Positions 15,477 to 22,221 of a stretch of DNA of 22,221 nucleotides are shown here, in pieces. A program made the position numbers and the translations under genes. Numbering within the stretch: the first letter of the stretch is position 1; each line of letters starts with the position of its first letter. The notes under the pieces were generated by a model. That model was not told the DNA's origin and did not search any database. It saw nothing but the letters and a program-made list of their open reading frames with translations. The stretch lies in the NCBI GenBank assembly GCA_964573705.1, contig CAZNLT010000099.1, forward strand, positions 1-22,221. The letters are read 5' to 3'. This DNA is from JAABSQ01 sp964573705. GTDB taxonomy: Bacteria > Desulfobacterota > Desulfobacteria > Desulfobacterales > Desulfococcaceae.

Positions 15477-15505
15477 TTGACAAAGTCGAGCACCGGCGGT
15501 AGGTA
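15477..15505 (+). promoter_or_regulatory. Candidate promoter of tRNA(CAU)
   Basis: A consensus TTGACA (15477-15482) lies 17 bases before TAGGTA (15500-15505), a poor -10. The expected start would be near 15512, about 18 bases before the tRNA. It begins 10 bases after the rpoD stop. The -35 and spacing support it; the -10 is the weak point. Confidence 0.45.
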
Positions 15506-15529
15506 AGGAGCCGATCAACGGAGTATTCG

Positions 15530-15602
15530 GGGCCCATAGCTCAGCTGGCAGAGCCACCGGCTCATAACCGGTAGGTCCCTGGTTCGATCCCAGGTGGGCC
15601 CA
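15530..15602 (+). tRNA. tRNA with anticodon CAT (elongator Met, or Ile2 if modified)
   Basis: A full 73-base cloverleaf: acceptor GGGCCCA/TGGGCCC, D stem GCTC/GAGC, anticodon stem ACCGG/CCGGT with loop CTCATAA, T arm CCTGG-TTCGATC-CCAGG and discriminator A. It is not an initiator: bases 1 and 72 pair as G-C and the anticodon stem lacks the three GC pairs in the initiator arrangement. CAT reads AUG, but if the cytidine is converted to lysidine the tRNA reads AUA as Ile; the two cannot be told apart surely by eye. No CCA is encoded, unlike the tRNA-Ala above. Confidence 0.93.
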
Positions 15603-15620
15603 TCCGAAAATCTGAGGCCG

Positions 15621-15653
15621 AAAGGCGTGGTTGAAGCAGACCACGCCTTTTTT
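15621..15653 (+). terminator. Rho-independent terminator after tRNA(CAU)
   Basis: A perfect stem AAAGGCGTGGT (15621-15631) with ACCACGCCTTT (15640-15650), an 8-base loop, and a run of six T (15648-15653). It ends the dnaG-rpoD-tRNA transcription unit, 18 bases after the tRNA and 35 bases before the next gene. Confidence 0.92.
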
Positions 15654-15688
15654 GGTCGCAAATCGCTCCGGACGAAACAGGTGATCAT

Positions 15689-16498
15689 GTGAAGACGGTG
15701 ACCATTGCGGACATGTCCGAAATTCTGGAGGAGCTGGCCCCGATCCGGCTTGCCGAAACCTGGGACAACCCGGGCCTTCAAACCGGTCAAAAGGAGTGGC
15801 CGGTTCGGAAGGTCTGGGTGGCGCTGGACCCTCTACCGGAGGTCGTCTCCGCCGCCTGCGACCGTCAGGTCGACCTCCTTGTCACCCACCATCCCCTCAT
15901 TTTCAAGCCCCTCAAATCGATAAATTTTTCAAGCCCTATCGGCAGAACCATTCTCCTGTCAGCCCGGCACTCCCTGGCGGTCTATTCGGCCCATACCAAT
16001 CTCGACAGCGTGGCCGGCGGAATCAATGACCGGCTGGTCTCCGCCATCGGTTTGACCGAGGTGTCGGTGCTCGGAGAAGAATCGGTTCCCGGCAGCGGAG
16101 AAGGTCTGGGCCGGGTAGGGCGGCTTTCGGGCCGGACATGCCTGTCGGAACTGGTGACGAAAATCAAACACCGGCTGAATCTGGATTGGGTGAGGTGGTC
16201 CGGAGACCCCGACATGCCGGTGACGCACGCGGCCGTCTGTTCGGGGAGCGGCGGCGGAATGATGGATTTCTTTTATGCGTCCGGGGCCCAGGTGTTCATC
16301 ACCGGGGATGTGAAATATCACCAGGCCCGGGATGCTCAGGCCCGGGGGGTGGGATTGATCGACATCGGCCATTTCGGTTCGGAACATCTGATCATCCGGG
16401 TGCTGACCGACCGGCTTCGGGAGATAATCGCCGAGAAGGGGCTCCCGGTCACGGTGGAGGCCTGTGACCTGGAGCGGGATCCCTTCAATTTTTCATAA
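15689..16498 (+). CDS. Nif3-like dinuclear metal centre protein (YbgI/YqfO family)
   Basis: A 269-residue protein of the Nif3/DUF34 family, which forms hexameric toroids with a two-metal site. Metal ligands are visible as H67-H68 in LVTHHPLIF, H102 and D106 in SAHTNLDS, and H228 and E232 near the end in IGHFGSEH. It is annotated in databases as GTP cyclohydrolase I type 2 homologue, but the true reaction is not settled. The length corresponds to the short form without the inserted PII-like domain of YqfO. GTG 15689 has AGGTGAT upstream. It is followed 65 bases later by the zinc-ribbon protein gene; this pairing is common in many bacteria and suggests a shared role. Confidence 0.93.
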   Translation: MKTVTIADMSEILEELAPIRLAETWDNPGLQTGQKEWPVRKVWVALDPLPEVVSAACDRQVDLLVTHHPLIFKPLKSINFSSPIGRTILLSARHSLAVYSAHTNLDSVAGGINDRLVSAIGLTEVSVLGEESVPGSGEGLGRVGRLSGRTCLSELVTKIKHRLNLDWVRWSGDPDMPVTHAAVCSGSGGGMMDFFYASGAQVFITGDVKYHQARDAQARGVGLIDIGHFGSEHLIIRVLTDRLREIIAEKGLPVTVEACDLERDPFNFS

Positions 16499-16563
16499 TC
16501 CTTCTTTCCCGCTTCTTGCCCGGGGATCGAGGGGCCATTCTAAAAGGATGTCTAAGGACTAAC

Positions 16564-17274
16564 ATGAAGGAGCAAATCGAGACTCTGGTAAAACTGCAAG
16601 GGATTGAAACGGATGCCGCGCGCATTCAGGCTCTGATCAATCAATTGGTTCGAAAAGCCGAAAATCTGGAAACCGAATTGAAAGCCGCTGAACAGGCCAT
16701 TGAGCAGGACACCGCATCTCTTGAAGATTTGAGAAAGGCCTATCGGTCTAAGGAATCCGACGTCAAGATGAACAGCGACACCGTCAAAAAAAACCAGGAG
16801 CGGCTCTTGGCCGTCAAAACCAACAAGGAATACCAGGCGCTGCTGAAAGGGATCGACGAGATCAAGCGGAGAAACAGCCTCATCGAGGACGAGATGCTGG
16901 CCTTGATCGATGAGATCGAAGCGGCCGAGCAGGCGCTGCAGCAGCGTAACCGAGAATATGAACAGCTGAAGGCGCGGATTCGGACCGAAAAGAAATCGCT
17001 GCAATCCGAATCTGAGCAGAGCCGGCAGCAACTGGCCGAACTGGGTCGGGAACGGGACCGGGTCGCCGCGGAGGTGCCGCAAGAGTTGATGCGGAAATAT
17101 GAGACCGCTCGAAAGCGGGATTCCGGACCTGCCGTCGTTCCGGTCAGGGGGACGGTTTGCGAGGGGTGCAATATGAATATTCCGCCCCAGATGAGCAATG
17201 AACTCAGGCGATTTGAAGACTTGAAATTCTGTCCCTTCTGTAATAGAATTATCTATTGGGAAAATTTAGAGTAA
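16564..17274 (+). CDS. Coiled-coil protein with C4 zinc ribbon (CdsZ/CT398-like)
   Basis: A 236-residue protein. Residues about 1-185 are a long antiparallel coiled coil with a conserved NQERLLAVKTNKEYQAL loop in the middle (77-93); the end is a zinc ribbon with C199-x2-C202 (CEGC) and C223-x2-C226 (CPFC). This architecture matches the DUF164/zf-RING_7 family; the chlamydial member CT398 (CdsZ) interacts with sigma-54 and a type III secretion ATPase regulator, while the general bacterial role is unknown. ATG 16564 has AAGGA 5 bases upstream; the earlier in-frame start at 16516 has no such site. Its TAA stop touches the 5' end of rnpB. Confidence 0.93.
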   Translation: MKEQIETLVKLQGIETDAARIQALINQLVRKAENLETELKAAEQAIEQDTASLEDLRKAYRSKESDVKMNSDTVKKNQERLLAVKTNKEYQALLKGIDEIKRRNSLIEDEMLALIDEIEAAEQALQQRNREYEQLKARIRTEKKSLQSESEQSRQQLAELGRERDRVAAEVPQELMRKYETARKRDSGPAVVPVRGTVCEGCNMNIPPQMSNELRRFEDLKFCPFCNRIIYWENLE

Positions 17275-17668
<394 letters not shown>

Positions 17669-17700
17669 CTCTTTTCCCTTTTTTATTTTTTTCTTTTTCG
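17669..17700 (+). terminator. T-rich tract after rnpB
   Basis: The strong GC-rich P1 helix of rnpB (3' arm 17655-17664) is followed by several T-runs up to about 17700, so P1 plus this tract could act as an intrinsic terminator. The T-runs are broken by C and A, so it is not a textbook site. Confidence 0.4.
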
Positions 17701-17797
17701 AGTGGGCTGTAAGAATGCCGTGCGGACGGATGATCGGGCCGGCGATCCGGTTTTCGGAAACAGCCTTTTTCACCCCGAGCAGGATTTGATGTAGACC

Positions 17798-19117
17798 ATG
17801 GAAGCGCACAAGACCGGCTGCGACACCTCATTTGCTGAAAAAGCACGCCTTTTTTCCCATGATTATCTGAAATGCTGTCTCTATATCTCGAGTCCCGATG
17901 CGCCCCGCCACGGGCATCAGTTCACCAAAAAACTCTACTCCGAGCTGATCGGCACCTCCCAGGTGTTGGAGGATTTTCTCGATTTTCACGGCGCCAAAAA
18001 CAACAAAGACTGGTATCTCTACCGTGAACTGTCCGCAGCGGTTCGACACCTGAGCTTGGGCGGTTATTGCCAGAAGCATATCCTCAACCGGCTCGCCTTT
18101 TACAGCCTGAAAGACAGCGACACCTTTGAATTCGAAGGAAAGGTCACCCTGGAATTTCTGACCGCCTCCCTCAAAAAAATGGCCCCGGTGATTCTCGATG
18201 AAGCCGGGCGTCTGGGAATTCCCCTTCCGGAGCAGGGATTTGAGTGGGCCGATTTTCCCGAAATAACCACCGGTGAGCGGCTCGAATACACCATCGACGA
18301 CGAGCAGAAAAATCAGCAGAAGAAAAACGTGGTCAAGATCGCCAGCGAGTTTCTGAACATCGCCGGCCACTTTGATCAGTTTGGATTCTATGAGCCTTAC
18401 GATCTGGAAAAGATCAAACGGCTGGTGCCCGATACCATCGACGAGGTGGAGGTCCGACGCTTCGAAATGCTGGTGCACAATCTGCAGTCGTCCTTTGATA
18501 CTTACGTGATCCACGGCGGGTACCGGTACGGCAATCGTAAGCTGAAGGAGCTGCGAAGCTTCTTTTCGGTGGTCTTTCACCTTCTTCAGATGATGGGCCG
18601 ACTGCTCCATTTTTATGAACGCCATCTCCACAAAGCCGGATACAAAGACATCTATAAAAAGGTTCGGAATCAGCTTTCCTTTCTGGTGGACCCGGATATC
18701 CTCCTCGACCGGACCATCAACTACGGCCTCTATTATGCCTGCTACTATCTGACCAACGGAAAGGAGCTGGCTCAGGAGATTCTCAACGAGAATATTGAAC
18801 GGGGGGTGATTCGGGTCGGGGTTCCGGTGACGAGAGGATTTCACAGCCGTCCCAGCCTGCTGGTGGCCAAGGTGGTTCAGCATTACGGCGGCCAGGTGGA
18901 ATTGTGCGCCGGGGGCGGCCGGTTTGATGCCAGCAGCGTCCTGGATATTCAGTGGGCCGGCGGCAAAATCCAGAATGAAAACATCACCGAGGTCTCCTTT
19001 GAAGGCGATGCCCGGGCATTGCGGGACCTGGAGATCCTGGCCGGAGTCAATTACGGAGAGGACTCCATGGGCAACGGCATTCCACTGCCCAAAGACCTCC
19101 AGTATCTGAGAGACTGA
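17798..19117 (+). CDS. Large protein with C-terminal HPr-like phosphocarrier domain
   Basis: A 439-residue protein. The last ~100 residues (about 336-420) match HPr: a first strand RVGVPVTRG, the active-site motif GFHSRPS with H349 and R351 (HPr reads GLHxRPA), and a FDASSVLDIQWAGG segment at the place of the regulatory serine (S379/S380), followed by an EVSFEGDARALRDLE strand-helix. The first ~335 residues are helical, soluble, rich in aromatic and His residues, with no family that I recognise. The conserved histidine suggests phosphorylation by an Enzyme I or HprK-type kinase, with the large domain as output. ATG 17798 has only AGGA 13 bases upstream, so the start is somewhat uncertain. It lies between rnpB and ispD, 11 bases before ispD. 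Confidence 0.8.
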   Translation: MEAHKTGCDTSFAEKARLFSHDYLKCCLYISSPDAPRHGHQFTKKLYSELIGTSQVLEDFLDFHGAKNNKDWYLYRELSAAVRHLSLGGYCQKHILNRLAFYSLKDSDTFEFEGKVTLEFLTASLKKMAPVILDEAGRLGIPLPEQGFEWADFPEITTGERLEYTIDDEQKNQQKKNVVKIASEFLNIAGHFDQFGFYEPYDLEKIKRLVPDTIDEVEVRRFEMLVHNLQSSFDTYVIHGGYRYGNRKLKELRSFFSVVFHLLQMMGRLLHFYERHLHKAGYKDIYKKVRNQLSFLVDPDILLDRTINYGLYYACYYLTNGKELAQEILNENIERGVIRVGVPVTRGFHSRPSLLVAKVVQHYGGQVELCAGGGRFDASSVLDIQWAGGKIQNENITEVSFEGDARALRDLEILAGVNYGEDSMGNGIPLPKDLQYLRD

Positions 19118-19128
19118 CGCGGCGGCGG

Positions 19129-19836
19129 ATGCACTCGACAGGCGTGATCGTGGCCGGCGGCAGCGGCCTTCGAATGAAGGGCCGGGTCCGCAAGCAGTAC
19201 CTTCAATTGGGCGGGATGCCGATTCTGGGCAAAACCCTGCTTGTTTTCGACCGTTGTGATGCCGTTGATGATATGGTCTTGGCGGTGCCTTTTGAAGACC
19301 TTGATTTCTGTGAACAGACAGTCATCTCCCCCCTTTTGCTGAAAAAACCGGTCCGTCTGACCGTCGGAGGCGCCGAACGGCAGGAATCGGTCTTCAATGG
19401 GCTTCGAACCGCTGAGAAGCTGGGTGCACAGATCGTGGCCATTCATGACGGGGTTCGGCCCCTGGTTACGGAAACCGTCATTATCCGGTGCCTGCACGGG
19501 GCGATGGAAACCGGCGCCTGCATTCCGGGGATTCCCGCCTTTGACACCGTCAAATCGGTCGATGAGCAGGGGCGAATTCGGCAGACCCTGCCCCGGGACC
19601 GATTGTGGCTGGCTCAGACCCCTCAGTCGTTTCGGTTCGATCTCATTCTGGCGGCCCATGAAGCGGCCCGAAGGGAAGGATTCCGCGGCACCGACGATGC
19701 CTCCCTGGTGGAGCGGCTCGGGCACCCGGTGATGATGATACCGGGCAGCCGGCGCAACATCAAAATCACCACACCGGAAGACCTGCTTCTGGCCGAAGCC
19801 CTGCTGGAATCAGGTCCTTCATTCGTCCAGAAGTGA
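19129..19836 (+). CDS. ispD: 2-C-methyl-D-erythritol 4-phosphate cytidylyltransferase
   Basis: A 235-residue protein that joins MEP with CTP in the non-mevalonate isoprenoid pathway. The nucleotide-binding loop is VIVAGGSGLRM with R15 and K22; VRPL follows HDG at 106-112 with D107 for the metal; DTVKSVD at 139-145, LAQTPQSF at 161-168 and NIKITTPEDLLLAE at 210-223 (K212 contacts the phosphate) complete the set. ATG 19129 follows GGCGGCGG after an 11-base gap from the HPr-domain gene, so the two are likely co-transcribed. Its last 18 bases overlap the converging gene on the other strand. ispF is not adjacent. Confidence 0.95.
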   Translation: MHSTGVIVAGGSGLRMKGRVRKQYLQLGGMPILGKTLLVFDRCDAVDDMVLAVPFEDLDFCEQTVISPLLLKKPVRLTVGGAERQESVFNGLRTAEKLGAQIVAIHDGVRPLVTETVIIRCLHGAMETGACIPGIPAFDTVKSVDEQGRIRQTLPRDRLWLAQTPQSFRFDLILAAHEAARREGFRGTDDASLVERLGHPVMMIPGSRRNIKITTPEDLLLAEALLESGPSFVQK

Positions 19837-20307
19837 CCGAATCCGATCGATCACCGCCTCCGGTGTGTCCGCATCAAAGATTCGGCCGCCCGGGGTTCGG
19901 GGAAGAAAGAGATCTTTGACTTCAAAGTTGAACAGAATGACCGGTTTTCCGAACTTCAGGGCCAGGGCGATTTCGGACAAGGTTCCGGCGCCCCCGGAGC
20001 AGGCCACCACCACCCGGCTCGACAATACGTTGATGCAGTTGCGCGCGTTGCCCATGCCGGTGAGGATCGGGATCTGAATGTGCGGGGAAGCGAACCGGTC
20101 ATCCCCGTCGGGCAGGATCCCCACCGTCAACCCTCCGGCGTCGCTGGCCCCTTTCGCCGACGCTTCCATAATGCCGGCGTTGCGTCCACCGTTGAGCAAT
20201 ACCCACCCCTGCTCGGCGATCAACTTCCCAAGTTGGTAAGCAGTCTCGGCCGCTTGCGAAGAAGCATGGCCCCCTCCCATGACCCCGATGACGACCGGTC
20301 TGTTCAT
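19819..20307 (-). CDS. TIGR00725/LOG-like Rossmann-fold protein (SLOG superfamily)
   Basis: A 162-residue protein with the SLOG pattern: IGVMGGG at 7-13, VLLNGGRNAGIMEASAKGA at 37-54, TGMGNARN at 83-90 and SGGAGTLSEI at 104-113, which corresponds to the PGGxGTxxE nucleotide-binding loop of LOG phosphoribohydrolases. TIGR00725 members lack an agreed function; SLOG proteins bind or process nucleotides. The start overlaps the stop of the cyclase gene as ATGA, so translation is coupled. This pairing with a cyclic-nucleotide-making enzyme is suggestive but may be chance. It converges on ispD with an 18-base overlap. Confidence 0.85.
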   Translation of the reverse strand: MNRPVVIGVMGGGHASSQAAETAYQLGKLIAEQGWVLLNGGRNAGIMEASAKGASDAGGLTVGILPDGDDRFASPHIQIPILTGMGNARNCINVLSSRVVVACSGGAGTLSEIALALKFGKPVILFNFEVKDLFLPRTPGGRIFDADTPEAVIDRIRSLLDE

Positions 20308-22028
20308 GTGTTCTTTTTCTCCTTGATTCGAATGATGTTATACACCGGCACCGGATGGGTCCGGCCTTTGATCTGCTGGGGCGGTCGAATTTCCACCTCC
20401 AGCACATCCTTCAATGCCTCGTAAATACCGGTGGTGACGATGATATCCCCGGGTCCGGCCAGAGCATTCAGCCGGGAGGCGATATTGACGGTGTCGCCGA
20501 TGACGGTATACTCCATTTTGACCTGAGATCCGATATTGCCCGAGACCACCACCCCGGTGTTGATGCTGATGCCCACCGAATTGAGAAGGGATTCGGCACA
20601 GTTTTGCCCGTTTTTACAGAAACCGTTGTTCATCTCCAGGGCCGCTTGAACCGCCCGTATTAGGTGATCCTCGTGATGGATCGGAACCCCGAAAACCCCC
20701 AGCACCGCATCCCCCACGAATTTATCCACATACCCGCCGTATTTCAGGATGGTGTTGGTGGCGATTTCAAAATACTCGTTGAGCCGATCCACCACTTCCT
20801 CGGGTTCCTTGTTTTTTGTATAGGCGGTAAATCCTCGTATATCGGTGAAAAGAATGGTGGCCTGGCTTTTTCGTCCCTTCAGCCATTCGCTTTCGGGGTT
20901 GACCATGATCATTTCCAGAACTTCGGCGCCGACATATTTGCCGAAAGATCTCTGCATCAGGGATTTGATCCACAGTTCATGGCTCATTTTATTAAAGGAA
21001 TGGGCCAGATTGCCGATTTCGTCTTTTCGGGTCTGGTCCACCTTGAAGTGGTAATTCCCCTTACTGATCTCCCGAGTGGCCTGAACCAGTTTGGATATGG
21101 GTCTGGTGAAATGAAGGCCGAACAGCACCGCGATGAAAATCCCCGACAAGACGGTGATGAGGCTGACCAGAATCAGATCGAGCCTGCGGTCGCTGACCAG
21201 TTCTTCAATAAAGTCGAGAGAGATGCCCACATGGACTTCTCCCAGGACGGTCCCCTTCAAGATAATGTGGCGGCTGAGGTTCAGGATATTTTCCCCGGTC
21301 TCGGATACGAAATCGAAATAGGAGTGGTCTCCGTCACGCACCGCCCGGCCCACCGGATGAAAAGGGGCGAACCGCTCGCCGATGAGGGAATGGTCGGTAT
21401 GGGCCCGAATGACCCCGGTTTGATCGATAATGGCCGCATACCGAATGCCCTCCACGGAGGTGGCTTCGGTGATCAGGTTGTTGAGCTTCAGAACATTGTC
21501 TTCCAGCAGGAGAATGCCCGCATTGTTGGTGAAATAATTGAGGCTCACCTTGCCGATCTTGACCGTCTGCTGGTAGAGCTGTTCCCGCTGTTCCTTCAGG
21601 GTGATCAGGCTCAGCGAGACGATGGTTCCGGCGATGATCAGGGTGGTGATGACGGACAGCTGCAACCACATGGGCAGGGGATGGGTCAGAATCCGAAAAA
21701 GGGGGACCCCCCTTTTTTTCCGGATCAGCTCATCGACATTGTCGGACAGGGAGGTGGCCGAAAGGCGGTAACGCTCATTGATGACCCGGACGACTTCGTC
21801 CTCTTCGGCAAATCCCAGTTCGACCATGATCATGCCGAGCTGAAGCGGATGGGTCAGCTGGGCCCGTCTTTCCTGCTGAACATCCAATGCCCGGCGAAGC
21901 TGTTCATCGGTGACGACCCCCTTTTCTTTCAGAAGCCGGCCGATGAGGGTCCGCTGATCCTCCGGAGGGGATGAGTCCCCTTTGAAACCGGGAAAGAGTG
22001 CCTTGATCTGATGTAAAAAAGATGGCAT
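20304..22028 (-). CDS. Membrane class III adenylate/guanylate cyclase with HAMP and T2SE-N-like domain
   Basis: A 574-residue protein. Residues about 25-90 resemble the N-terminal domain of GspE/MshE ATPases (IGRLLKEKGVVTDEQLRRAL, then LGMIMVELGF and INERYRLS). A membrane helix lies at 121-144, a periplasmic sensor at about 145-283, a second helix at 284-305, HAMP at 306-358 and the cyclase domain at 385-565. Metal residues D396 (FTDIRGF) and D440 (VGDAVLG), substrate-specifying K436 and D512 (both as in adenylate cyclases) and the transition-state pair N515/R519 are all present, so it probably makes cAMP in response to an outside signal. ATG 22028 is chosen because the promoter at 22092-22120 lies inside the longer frame that reaches 22196. 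Confidence 0.92.
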   Translation of the reverse strand: MPSFLHQIKALFPGFKGDSSPPEDQRTLIGRLLKEKGVVTDEQLRRALDVQQERRAQLTHPLQLGMIMVELGFAEEDEVVRVINERYRLSATSLSDNVDELIRKKRGVPLFRILTHPLPMWLQLSVITTLIIAGTIVSLSLITLKEQREQLYQQTVKIGKVSLNYFTNNAGILLLEDNVLKLNNLITEATSVEGIRYAAIIDQTGVIRAHTDHSLIGERFAPFHPVGRAVRDGDHSYFDFVSETGENILNLSRHIILKGTVLGEVHVGISLDFIEELVSDRRLDLILVSLITVLSGIFIAVLFGLHFTRPISKLVQATREISKGNYHFKVDQTRKDEIGNLAHSFNKMSHELWIKSLMQRSFGKYVGAEVLEMIMVNPESEWLKGRKSQATILFTDIRGFTAYTKNKEPEEVVDRLNEYFEIATNTILKYGGYVDKFVGDAVLGVFGVPIHHEDHLIRAVQAALEMNNGFCKNGQNCAESLLNSVGISINTGVVVSGNIGSQVKMEYTVIGDTVNIASRLNALAGPGDIIVTTGIYEALKDVLEVEIRPPQQIKGRTHPVPVYNIIRIKEKKNT

Positions 22029-22091
22029 GATCCGTTGCGTGTATGACGTAAGTGTCGGGCGCGATGCTGAAGCCTTTTCGCTGATCCGCCG

Positions 22092-22120
22092 AATATAGCC
22101 CGATGGAAGCGGGTTTTCAA
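22092..22120 (-). promoter_or_regulatory. Strong sigma-70-type promoter of the cyclase operon
   Basis: On the minus strand TTGAAA (22120-22115), a 17-base spacer, then TATATT (22097-22092). Transcription would start near 22085, giving a leader of about 57 bases to the ATG at 22028. It shows that the further upstream in-frame codons are not translated from this promoter. Confidence 0.75.
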
Positions 22121-22190
22121 GTGGTTTCGGATTTGCGCCTGCCTTTCCCGATGAAGGTCCGATCCGCCACCCGAGAAGATAGTTGCAAGG

Positions 22191-22214
22191 CAACATTGAC
22201 CCGTGCTAATGTTG
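22191..22214. repeat. 7-bp inverted repeat upstream of the cyclase promoter
   Basis: CAACATT (22191-22197) and AATGTTG (22208-22214) are exact reverse complements with a 10-base spacer, about 70 bases upstream of the cyclase -35 box. The total length of 24 bases is the size of a dimeric regulator site. It may also belong to the neighbouring gene outside the window. Confidence 0.35.
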
Positions 22215-22221
22215 TCGGAAC

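Noticed and set aside
17701..17797. Small ORF between rnpB and the HPr-domain gene (ATG near 17715, about 25 codons)
   Set aside because: No ribosome binding site and no recognisable sequence; treated as leader of the next gene.
17828..18883. 351-codon open frame on the minus strand, antisense to the HPr-domain protein
   Set aside because: The plus-strand frame carries the HPr motif; the antisense product shows no recognisable domain.
20664..21974. 436-codon open frame on the plus strand, antisense to the cyclase
   Set aside because: It is the mirror of a strongly supported class III cyclase; its translation is rich in D, G, H and Q without any domain pattern, as expected of an antisense frame in GC-rich DNA.

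Overview
The window looks like a chromosomal segment of a Gram-negative, moderately GC-rich bacterium, most likely a sulfate-reducing-type Desulfobacterota (former Deltaproteobacteria). This is inferred from the style of the proteins (LolC/E permease, two lipobox lipoproteins, stand-alone rubrerythrin-like protein, YcaO-TPR protein) and from the order dnaG, rpoD, tRNA(CAU), Nif3-like protein, C4 zinc-ribbon coiled-coil protein, rnpB. No database search was possible, so the taxon is an inference.

Left part (1-4480, plus strand). It opens with a DUF3500-type reading frame that appears truncated at both ends. A 556-base stretch without a convincing gene follows, partly very AT-rich. Then come a lipoprotein, a 32-codon glutaredoxin-like stub with an intact CxxC, and a translationally overlapping pair: a polytopic membrane protein with a HEAT-like tail, and a CPBP (Abi/CAAX) intramembrane protease. 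The fragments suggest a stretch undergoing gene decay.

Middle part (4569-9294). On the minus strand are a rubrerythrin-like diiron protein with its own promoter, an orphan LolC/LolE permease, a short DUF218/YdcF protein and a YcaO protein with a C-terminal TPR array. One plus-strand coiled-coil gene lies between lolC and ydcF.

Right part (9419-19836, plus strand). This is the housekeeping core: tRNA-Ala(CGC) with an excellent promoter, then hisB, a lipoprotein and hisA (lipoprotein and hisA overlap as ATGA), then the dnaG-rpoD macromolecular-synthesis pair, tRNA(CAU) with a strong terminator, the Nif3-like protein, the zinc-ribbon protein, RNase P RNA abutting its stop codon, a large protein ending in an HPr-like phosphocarrier domain, and ispD. 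Finally, on the minus strand (19819-22028), a membrane class III adenylate cyclase with a type II secretion ATPase-like N-terminal domain is coupled (ATGA) to a TIGR00725/LOG-like Rossmann protein that converges on and overlaps ispD.

No CRISPR array, insertion sequence, prophage or obvious defence island is visible. The most unusual items are the HPr-domain fusion beside rnpB, the lone YcaO-TPR gene, the cyclase-SLOG pair, a hairpin covering the dnaG ribosome binding site, and the truncated genes at the left.
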